Assembly: GCA_964475735.1 (NCBI GenBank)
Contig: CAYYYI010000059.1
Coordinates: 1-14,775, forward strand
Reading direction: 5' to 3'
Length of the DNA stretch: 14,775 nucleotides
Source of the DNA: UCB2 sp964475735
Lineage (GTDB): Bacteria; Chloroflexota; Dehalococcoidia; Tepidiformales; Tepidiformaceae
Part shown: piece after piece, positions 5,578 to 11,228 of the stretch
How positions within the stretch are numbered: the stretch's first letter is position 1
How the letters are laid out: every line of letters begins with the position of its first letter
Made by a program: the position numbers and the translations under genes
Notes under the pieces: generated by a model
Told to the model about the DNA's origin: nothing
Databases searched by the model: none
The model's input: only the letters and a program-made list of their open reading frames with translations

Positions 5578-6735
5578 ATGCCATTAGAAAGCCGGATGCC
5601 ACTGTCCGCCCTGCTCGCAGCGTTCTCGTTCACTGCCCTGTTCCTTGCTGCCTGCGGCGGCGACAGCGCCAAGAGCGTGGACGCCGAAGACTGGGTCGCC
5701 GACGTGTGCGAGCGCTTCATCGAGTTCGACGAAGACGGCGAGGAGATCGCAGGGGACTTCTTCGGCATCGACTTCGATGATCCCGAGGAAGCGAAGAAGG
5801 ACGTGCTGGCCTTCATGGCCGACACCAGGAAGGCGTTTGACCGTTTCAAGGCAGACTTCGAGAAGCTTGGCCAGCCTGATATCGACGGCGGCTCCTCTGT
5901 GAGGGAAGCGTTTCTCGCCAACTTCAAGAGCGTGGAGAAGGACATCGACAGCGCCATCAAGAAGGTCAAGGCGCTCGATACAGACACAGACGACTTCGAA
6001 GAAGACGTGTTCGAGGTCTTCGACGAGATCGAGGATGAGAACTTCCGCGATGTCCTCGAAAAGCTGGCCGATGAGAAGGACGATGTTTGGGAGATCGTCG
6101 ACCTGATTGACGAGGACGCGGACTGCGCCGCGGTCATTTTCGATGACGAGGATGTAGCGGGTGGCGACGGGCCGGAGCCGTCCGCCACAAAGAAGGCGGG
6201 TAGCGCGGGGACCCCGGCCAAGACCTCTACCCCCGTAGCCCGCACGACAGTGAAGGCGAACGCCAGCAAGAACGAGAAGTTCGTTATTGGCCTCTGCGTG
6301 TCCATGACGAACTGGATGGATGACGTGACGCTCCTCGTGGACACGCTGAGCGTTCCCGGTGACGCCTCAGCCAAGCAGATCAAGGACGAGATGGTCGCCT
6401 ACTTCCAGCAGGCTCTCGACCTGACCGCGACCCTCCGGAAGAATCTCTCGGGCCTGCCCGTGCCCGACGGCAAGGACGGAAAGGCGATTCACCAGGCCTT
6501 CGCCCAGCTGGGCGCTGATCTCGAGAAGTCGTTCTCCAACACCGTCGCCAGCATCAAGGGGATGGAAACGAAGAGCGTGAGCCAGGTCAAGGCCGACATA
6601 GAGAGGTTCGCCGACGATTTCGACCTGGCCATGACCGAAATGAGCCTCAAGGCAGACACGATCGACATCAAGTACGACACAGAGGAACTCACGCGGATCG
6701 CCAACGAAGTGCCGGAGTGCGAGGGGATCTTCTGA
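5578..6735 (+). CDS. Two-domain acidic lipoprotein of unknown family
   Basis: Read from the ATG at 5578, this is a 385-aa protein with a signal peptide and lipobox LAAC (lipidated C26). Domain A (about 36-190) matches the neighbouring single-domain lipoprotein almost residue for residue, with C44 and C183. A linker rich in Ala, Thr, Pro and Lys (about 194-232) leads to domain B (about 235-385). Domain B is a divergent copy of the same fold with C240 and C381, and it keeps the order Cys, long acidic helices, a Pro-Asp-Gly turn, a late Cys. An in-frame TTG at 5503 and an ATG at 5539 would lengthen the N-terminus. I prefer 5578 because it gives a compact signal peptide with an Arg, and GGGAG lies 11 bases upstream. 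I do not recognise the family. It is probably an extracytoplasmic binding or scaffold protein. Confidence 0.78.
   Translation: MPLESRMPLSALLAAFSFTALFLAACGGDSAKSVDAEDWVADVCERFIEFDEDGEEIAGDFFGIDFDDPEEAKKDVLAFMADTRKAFDRFKADFEKLGQPDIDGGSSVREAFLANFKSVEKDIDSAIKKVKALDTDTDDFEEDVFEVFDEIEDENFRDVLEKLADEKDDVWEIVDLIDEDADCAAVIFDDEDVAGGDGPEPSATKKAGSAGTPAKTSTPVARTTVKANASKNEKFVIGLCVSMTNWMDDVTLLVDTLSVPGDASAKQIKDEMVAYFQQALDLTATLRKNLSGLPVPDGKDGKAIHQAFAQLGADLEKSFSNTVASIKGMETKSVSQVKADIERFADDFDLAMTEMSLKADTIDIKYDTEELTRIANEVPECEGIF
5671..6141 (+). repeat. Coding tandem repeat, copy 2
   Basis: This is the partner of the direct repeat at 4957-5427, in the same orientation and frame. A third, protein-level-only copy covers about 6280-6732. 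The order suggests an old internal duplication in the two-domain gene, followed by a recent duplication of its first domain or the reverse. Confidence 0.75.
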
Positions 6736-6750
6736 CCGGCCCCGGCAGAC

Positions 6751-6764
6751 GCTCCCCGAGGAGC
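6751..6764. terminator. Hairpin in the convergent gap, possible shared terminator
   Basis: GCTCC-CCGA-GGAGC is a perfect 5-bp stem with a tetraloop in the 31-base gap between the convergent lipoprotein and SUI1-family genes. Its position fits a bidirectional stop, but neither strand has a good T-run. Confidence 0.35.
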
Positions 6765-6766
6765 CC

Positions 6767-7120
6767 CTAACCCCCTGCCAGTTTGACCCGGTAACCCATC
6801 TCTTCGAGCTTCAGCTGCAGCCGTTCGCGGTGGTCGCCCTGGATCTCGATCGTTCGTCCATCTCGCCCGCCGCCAGCGCCACAGTGCTGCTTCAGCGTCT
6901 TGAGGAGCGCGTCAAGCTCCTCCTCCGTGCCGGGGAGGCCGGTGATGGTGGTCGCGGTCTTCCCGCCGCGCCCGCGCCGGTCGCGCATGATGCGCACGAT
7001 GCCGTCTGCGGGCGGGGTGGGCCGGCCCGGAGCAGGCGCCTTCGCCTTGCGTGGCGGCGAAGGGTTGGGTGGGCGGACGCGGCCGCCATCGGTCGAATAG
7101 ACCAGGCGGGAGTTGTTCAA
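6767..7120 (-). CDS. yciH: SUI1/YciH family translation factor (eIF1-like)
   Basis: This 117-aa eIF1-like protein has an N-terminal LVYSTDGGR, a Pro/Ala/Lys-rich spacer (17-38), and the SUI1 core: DGIVRIMRDRRGRGGKTATT at 39-58, ITGL, KTLKQHCGAGG at 75-84, the signature IEIQGDHRERL at 91-101 and a VKLAGG end. By homology it acts at the small ribosomal subunit and affects initiation fidelity. The bacterial members are not essential where studied, and their role is less clear than in archaea and eukaryotes. The start codon is TTG, overlapping the TGA of the upstream gene as TTGA with no clear ribosome binding site, so reinitiation by ribosomes from that gene is likely. Its length matches the family. 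Confidence 0.9.
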   Translation of the reverse strand: MNNSRLVYSTDGGRVRPPNPSPPRKAKAPAPGRPTPPADGIVRIMRDRRGRGGKTATTITGLPGTEEELDALLKTLKQHCGAGGGRDGRTIEIQGDHRERLQLKLEEMGYRVKLAGG

Positions 7121-7647
7121 GCGCTGGCGCCCGCCGAGCGGCCAACCTTCAGCCCGAGCTGGTGCAGCAGCGCGCGGTACTCGGCAAGCGTTGTGGCCGG
7201 GAGCGCGTTCGCCTCAAGCTGGCGAGCCACATCCGGCCGGCGCGGGTTATAGCCCCGGCGTTCAAGGGTGGCCAGTTCGTGCCCGGCGATGGCGAAGTAC
7301 TCCTCGAGCCCGCGGGTGGTGTGCGATAGCCGCGAAACGGCCTGTGCGCGGCTCGTCTCCACCTCGGCGACACTGCCCCCTCCAAGGTCGGCGATGAACG
7401 CCTCGAACTCCTCGTCCGACATGTTCGCCGCGGAGGATGCCAATTGTTCGCGGAAGCGTTGCGCCCGCTCTTCGGCCGCGATCGCCCGCGGAACCATGCG
7501 CACCGAGCTCTGCAACCCCGCCTCGTACCCCAGCGCCCGGTCACTGAAATACCGGATCCGCTCGATCGCCTCGTTGAGCCGGGCCGCGTGCGAAACGTAC
7601 GCGTCGTAGGGGGAGGCGAATTTCCAGAGGACTGCGGATAGAGACAT
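7117..7647 (-). CDS. Conserved-looking protein of unknown function, 176 aa
   Basis: I do not recognise this protein. From the ATG at 7647 it has 176 residues, soluble, with no signal peptide or membrane helix and probably largely alpha-helical. Its first 60 residues, MSLSAVLWKF and the following segment through AARLNEAIERIRYFSDRALG, mix aromatics and helix formers. The middle (about 60-115) is charged and coiled-coil-like, and the end has PATTLAEYRALLHQLGLKVG. It lies 16 bases after the PAC2 gene and overlaps the SUI1-family gene by four bases, so the three genes are clearly one unit. An upstream in-frame codon at 7737 would add 30 residues inside the PAC2 gene, but the 7647 ATG suits the operon better. 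The ribosome binding site is weak (GGGGCG). Confidence 0.75.
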   Translation of the reverse strand: MSLSAVLWKFASPYDAYVSHAARLNEAIERIRYFSDRALGYEAGLQSSVRMVPRAIAAEERAQRFREQLASSAANMSDEEFEAFIADLGGGSVAEVETSRAQAVSRLSHTTRGLEEYFAIAGHELATLERRGYNPRRPDVARQLEANALPATTLAEYRALLHQLGLKVGRSAGASA

Positions 7648-7663
7648 GGCTGCGCCCCGGATT

Positions 7664-8551
7664 CTACTGCGTTCCGCGGAGGAAGTCCTCAACGTCGCGG
7701 AGAATATCGGCCGCTGGCGGCAAATCGCCCGGTTCACGCTCTTCGAACTCCGCGGGGGTCCCCGGCGCCTGGCCGTAGTTCTGTTCGAGCATGGTCACGT
7801 ACTGGCCGATCTGATCGTCCCCCTGCGACGCCTCTTCGACGCGGGCGAGGAAGCGCTCGCCCTGCTCATCCAGGTCTCCAAGGTCCGGGGTGAAGCCAAC
7901 CACCGGCCGGAGGGCCTGCAGCAGCGCCTTCGTGGCCGGCGGATTCTCATCCACGTTCAGGTAGTGCGGCACCCCGGCCGCCAGGCTGATGAGCGGCACC
8001 CCGCGCTGGCGAAGGGCGTCATGAAGCACGCCGATGATTCCCGTCGGCCCCTGGTAGAGCGACGGACCCAGCCCAAAGCGCGCCGCTAGCTGCGGGTCGG
8101 CCGAAGAGCCGCTGATGGGGATGGGCCGCGTGTGCGGCGTGGCCGCCGGGCGCGCCACCATCGTGCACGACAGCGCGGGCGAGAGCCCGGCGATGACGTC
8201 CGCCAGGCGCTCTGAAAACGTCCGCCAGCGCAGGCTCGGCTCCACCCCGCACACGACCACGAGATCGTGGGGAGCGTCCGGCAGAATGGCGTAATACGCC
8301 TCGTTCTGAGGCCACTCAATGACCCGCTCCCCCTCGTCGTCGAGACGCACGGTGGGCCGGCTCTCCGTGAAGACGTAGTAGTCCTCAGGATCGACGGTCA
8401 GGAAGCGTTCGGCGCTGCACGTTTCGATCAGGCGAAGGCCCGCGTCTGTGGTGACAGTGCCAGTGTCGCTCCAGCCGGTGAAGGCCATGACCACAACGGG
8501 CGAACGAAGGGGCGGGATCTCGGTGAGGTTGAAACCATCCACACAGGCCAT
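7664..8551 (-). CDS. PAC2 family protein (proteasome-assembly-chaperone-like)
   Basis: This protein of about 295 aa belongs to the PAC2 superfamily, common in Actinobacteria, Chloroflexi and archaea. Visible family blocks are PVVVMAFTGWSDTG near 18-31, DPEDYYVFTESRPTVRL at 54-70, VIEWP, DLVVVCGVEPSLRWRTF at 96-112, PHTRPIPISG at 139-148, YQGPTGIIGVLHDAL at 166-180 and VPHYL near 194-198. Eukaryotic and archaeal relatives help assemble proteasomes. No proteasome gene is in this window, and the bacterial role is poorly defined. The start is uncertain: ATG at 8551, or GTG at 8542, seven bases after a TAGAAT that overlaps that ATG. It is first in a three-gene unit divergent from the amidase genes. 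Confidence 0.9.
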   Translation of the reverse strand: MACVDGFNLTEIPPLRSPVVVMAFTGWSDTGTVTTDAGLRLIETCSAERFLTVDPEDYYVFTESRPTVRLDDEGERVIEWPQNEAYYAILPDAPHDLVVVCGVEPSLRWRTFSERLADVIAGLSPALSCTMVARPAATPHTRPIPISGSSADPQLAARFGLGPSLYQGPTGIIGVLHDALRQRGVPLISLAAGVPHYLNVDENPPATKALLQALRPVVGFTPDLGDLDEQGERFLARVEEASQGDDQIGQYVTMLEQNYGQAPGTPAEFEEREPGDLPPAADILRDVEDFLRGTQ

Positions 8552-8555
8552 TCTA
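8550..8555 (-). promoter_or_regulatory. Candidate -10 element for the PAC2 operon
   Basis: TAGAAT on the minus strand overlaps the upstream ATG of the PAC2 gene and lies seven bases before an in-frame GTG at 8542. No -35 consensus is visible at normal spacing. If active, it would give a leaderless transcript starting at or near that GTG. Confidence 0.4.
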
Positions 8556-8614
8556 GCGGCATCTTCCCGACGGGCGAGTCGCCGTCGGAAGCGCGCAGAC
8601 GCTCCTCCCTCCCG

Positions 8615-8620
8615 TAGAAT
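8615..8620 (+). promoter_or_regulatory. Candidate -10 element for the amidase operon, leaderless
   Basis: TAGAAT ends six bases before the ATG of the 58-aa gene, and no ribosome binding site fits in between. This is the spacing expected if transcription starts at the A of the ATG. No -35 consensus is seen. Confidence 0.45.
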
Positions 8621-8626
8621 GCGCGC

Positions 8627-8803
8627 ATGTCTGACGATCCTGCCGCCGAGGTGCGCGCCCTCTTCGCCCGCCTGGGCATCGCCGCCAGCGAGCCCGAGAT
8701 CCAGCGCGCCGCTGCTATGGCCTCGCTTCGCCGCCCCATCGAGCCTGCCCTCGAGAGCGAGCCCCAACTGGTGCAGCACGTCTTGCCCTGGAAGCCGCGA
8801 TGA
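8627..8803 (+). CDS. 58-aa protein coupled to amidase; candidate GatC/AtzG-like partner
   Basis: This short open frame encodes 58 residues beginning MSDDPAAEVRALFARLGIAA and ending VQHVLPWKPR. Its TGA overlaps the amidase ATG as ATGA. A small helical protein directly before an amidase-signature enzyme, translationally coupled, recalls GatC beside GatA and AtzG beside AtzE, where the small protein braces the amidase. The likeness in sequence is only general: a short helix with LGI, then a Glu-containing helix, then an extended Pro-rich tail. Existence is supported by coupling, the TAGAAT hexamer six bases before the start, and composition like its neighbours. The partner role is inference. Confidence 0.65.
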   Translation: MSDDPAAEVRALFARLGIAASEPEIQRAAAMASLRRPIEPALESEPQLVQHVLPWKPR

Positions 8804-10173
8804 CCGCGCTCACCCGTCTCACCATCGCCGAGGCTGGACGGCTGCTCCGCGCGAAAGAGGTTCGCAGCGCCGAGCTGACGGAGGCGTGCCTCGCTCGCAT
8901 CGAAGAGGTCGAGCCGTCGCTGAACGCCTTCATCACCCGCACACCCGAGCTGGCCCTCGCCGCCGCCCAGGAGGCTGACGCCGAACTGGCCGCCGGGCTC
9001 GACCGCGGTCCCCTCCACGGCATCCCCGTTGGCGTGAAGGACCTCTGCGCCACCCGCGGCGTCCGCACCACCGCCGGGTCCGCCATCCTCGCCGATTGGG
9101 TGCCTGACCACGACGCCATGGTGGTCACGAAGCTCCGCGAGGCGGGCGCCGTCTCCCTCGGTAAGCTCAACCTCCACGAGTTCGCTTATGGCGTGACCTC
9201 GAATAACCCCCACTACGGTCCTGTTCACAACCCCTGGAACCTTGACTGCCACCCGGGCGGCTCCAGTGGCGGCTCGGGCACTGCCGTGTCCGCGGGCGAA
9301 TGCTTCGCCGCCATCGGCACCGATACCGGCGGCTCTATCCGCATCCCCGCCGCCCTCTGCGGCGTCGTGGGGCTCATGCCCACGTATGGGCTCGTCTCCC
9401 GCGCCGGCGTAACCCCCCTCGCCTGGTCGCTCGACCACGTTGGCCCCCTCGCCCGCACGGTCGAAGACGCCGCCCTCTTCCTCAACGAGATCGCCGGTTT
9501 CGATCCCGCCGACCCTGGCTCCGCCCGCTTCGTGGGTTTCGATGCCACCGCCGAGATGGGCCGCGACATCAAGGGCGTGCGCATCGGCGTCCCCCGCAGC
9601 CAGCCTGCCAGCGTCGAGCCCGGCGTCGCCGCCGCCTTCGAAACGGCCCTCGGTCTCCTGCGCCACCTCGGCGCGCTTGTGGTCGACGTCGAGATCCCGC
9701 TGCTCGACGCCGGCTTTCGCGTCAACGTGCTCCAGGCCGAAGCCGCCGCCTACCACGCCCGCTGGCTCCGCGAATGCCCCGAGAAGTACGGCGCCGACGT
9801 GCGCGGCCTCCTCCTCTGGGGGATGACGCTCACGGCGGTGGACTACATCAACGACCTGCGCGTGCGCCGCGAATTCACCGCCCAGGTGCGCCACGCCATG
9901 GAGGGCGTCGACGTAATTGCCATACCTACCTGTCCGGCAGTAGCCTGCCCCATTGAGGCCACGGCCGACGGCGCCTACCGCTACGGCGCCCTCACCGGCC
10001 CGTGGGACCACACCGGCCAGCCGGTCATCTCGGTTCCCTGCGGCTTCGGCGAAGGCGGCCTTCCCGTGGGCGTTTCGTTTGCCGGGAGGCCGTTCGAAGA
10101 AGCCCTGCTCTGCCGCGTCGCCCACGCCTACGAGCAGGCCACACCATGGCACACCCAATGCCCGCCTATCTGA
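8800..10173 (+). CDS. Amidase signature family hydrolase (GatA/AtzE-like)
   Basis: This 457-aa enzyme of the amidase signature superfamily hydrolyses carboxamide bonds. The Ser-cisSer-Lys triad is complete: K80 in GIPVGVKDL, S155 in GGSSGGSG, and nucleophile S179 in GTDTGGSIRIPA, with the family spacing of 24 residues between the serines. Length and the closing segment TGQPVISVPCGF...GLPVGVSFAG are typical. It is probably not the tRNA amidotransferase subunit itself, since no gatB follows. A catabolic amidase or AtzE-type hydrolase is likelier, and the substrate cannot be read from the sequence. Its start overlaps the stop of the small upstream gene, and 21 bases separate it from the hydratase gene, so the three are one operon. 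Confidence 0.9.
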   Translation: MTALTRLTIAEAGRLLRAKEVRSAELTEACLARIEEVEPSLNAFITRTPELALAAAQEADAELAAGLDRGPLHGIPVGVKDLCATRGVRTTAGSAILADWVPDHDAMVVTKLREAGAVSLGKLNLHEFAYGVTSNNPHYGPVHNPWNLDCHPGGSSGGSGTAVSAGECFAAIGTDTGGSIRIPAALCGVVGLMPTYGLVSRAGVTPLAWSLDHVGPLARTVEDAALFLNEIAGFDPADPGSARFVGFDATAEMGRDIKGVRIGVPRSQPASVEPGVAAAFETALGLLRHLGALVVDVEIPLLDAGFRVNVLQAEAAAYHARWLRECPEKYGADVRGLLLWGMTLTAVDYINDLRVRREFTAQVRHAMEGVDVIAIPTCPAVACPIEATADGAYRYGALTGPWDHTGQPVISVPCGFGEGGLPVGVSFAGRPFEEALLCRVAHAYEQATPWHTQCPPI

Positions 10174-10194
10174 TACCAGGAGAGGAGCCTGCCC

Positions 10195-10986
10195 ATGACG
10201 TTCTGCCGCTACGAGAAGAAGGGCCATGTCGCCTATCTCACCATCGCCCGGCCCGAGGTGATGAACTCCCTTCACCCGCCGGCAAACCTGGAGATGAACG
10301 AATACTGGGACGACTTCGCCGCTGACGACGACCTCTGGGTGGCGGTCCTCACGGGCGAGGGCGACAAGGCCTTCAGCGCCGGGAACGACCTCAAGTACAC
10401 CGCAGAGCTTTCGCGCCTGCCCGCCGAGGAACGTCCCAGCATGCGCATGCCGCCCGGCGGCTTCGGCGGCCTCACCAGCCGGTTCGACCTCTTCAAGCCC
10501 ATCATCGCCCGCGTCAACGGCTTTGCCCTGGGTGGCGGACTCGAAATGGCCCTCGCCTGCGACATCATCGTCGCCGCCGACCACGCCGAGCTCGGGCTGC
10601 CCGAACCACGCCGCGGCCTCATCGCCGGGGCCATGGGCGTCCACCGCCTCCCGCGCCAGCTCCCCCTGAAGGTCGCCATGGGCTACATGCTCACCGGCCG
10701 CCACATCCCCGCCCGTCGCGCCTACGAAGCCGGGCTCGTGAACGACGTGGCCCCGCTCGCCGACCTCGACGCGCTGGTCGACGGCTACGTGCAGGACATC
10801 CTCCGCTGCGCCCCGCTCTCCGTGCGCGCCACCAAGGAAGCGGCGTACCAGGGCATCGCCATGCCTCTCCCTGAGGCGAACCGGACCCGCTACGAGTGGG
10901 AGACCCGTCGCCGCGCCAGCGAGGACGCCGTCGAAGGCCCCCGCGCCTTCGCCGAAAAGCGCGCCCCCAACTGGACCGGCCGCTGA
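10195..10986 (+). CDS. Enoyl-CoA hydratase/isomerase (crotonase) family protein
   Basis: This 263-aa crotonase-fold enzyme acts on acyl-CoA thioesters. The two oxyanion-hole segments are seen: AFSAGNDLK near 59-67 and NGFALGGGLEMALACDIIVA at 108-127. Both glutamates used by true hydratases are in place, E117 (GGLEMA) and E137 (GLPEPRRG), so water addition to an enoyl-CoA is plausible. The LPEPRRGLIAGAMGVHRLPRQ region recalls carnitinyl-CoA dehydratase-like members. The substrate is unknown. AGGAG lies about eight bases before the ATG. It is the last gene of the amidase operon, and with the amidase it suggests degradation of an amide to an acid that is later handled as a CoA ester. That link is inference. 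Confidence 0.92.
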   Translation: MTFCRYEKKGHVAYLTIARPEVMNSLHPPANLEMNEYWDDFAADDDLWVAVLTGEGDKAFSAGNDLKYTAELSRLPAEERPSMRMPPGGFGGLTSRFDLFKPIIARVNGFALGGGLEMALACDIIVAADHAELGLPEPRRGLIAGAMGVHRLPRQLPLKVAMGYMLTGRHIPARRAYEAGLVNDVAPLADLDALVDGYVQDILRCAPLSVRATKEAAYQGIAMPLPEANRTRYEWETRRRASEDAVEGPRAFAEKRAPNWTGR

Positions 10987-10997
10987 GGAAGGTAGCC

Positions 10998-11015
10998 GCG
11001 GCGCCCCGGCGCCGC
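10998..11015 (+). terminator. Strong GC hairpin after the hydratase gene
   Basis: GCGGCGCC-CC-GGCGCCGC is a perfect inverted repeat of 8 bases per arm, beginning 12 bases after the stop codon. No T-run follows, so any termination would be of the non-canonical type seen in GC-rich genomes. Position is the main support. Confidence 0.4.
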
Positions 11016-11054
11016 TGGAGGGGGAAGGATGCCCGAGACCCGGGTCATCCGCGC

Positions 11055-11071
11055 ACCACGGCTGCCGTGGT
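11055..11071. repeat. Perfect short inverted repeat in the 242-base gap
   Basis: ACCACGG-CTG-CCGTGGT is a 7-bp perfect inverted repeat with a 3-base centre, lying between the hydratase and DUF1800 genes. It could be a second terminator hairpin or a dimeric regulator site for the downstream pair. Apart from this and the hairpin at 10998-11015, I see no gene or convincing promoter in 10987-11228. Confidence 0.3.
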
Positions 11072-11228
11072 TGACGGACGGACCGCCGTGGCGCCGGCAA
11101 TTCGGCGTCGTCAGGCGCAGCGTTCACATCTGAGAAATCCTTCGCCCCCACCCGTCACCTGACCCGGCCCCGGCGCCATACCATCCCTGAGGGTCTCTAC
11201 CCATCACACTTGGTCGTGGGGTTGCATC

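Noticed and set aside
4776..6383. A 535-codon Ser-rich open frame on the minus strand
   Set aside because: It is the reverse of the Asp/Glu-rich lipoprotein genes (GAC and GAG read backwards give Val, Leu and Ser codons). The internal repeat seen in it is copied from the repeats on the plus strand.
4861..6735. Idea that the lipoprotein pair is a mobile element or phage remnant
   Set aside because: No transposase, integrase, terminal repeats or tRNA target is nearby. The DNA repeats are confined to coding sequence.
8428..11151. A 907-codon open frame on the minus strand
   Set aside because: It lies antisense to the amidase and hydratase genes, whose catalytic motifs are intact. Its product is a low-complexity Gly/Ala/Glu/Arg/His mixture typical of the reverse frame of GC-rich genes.
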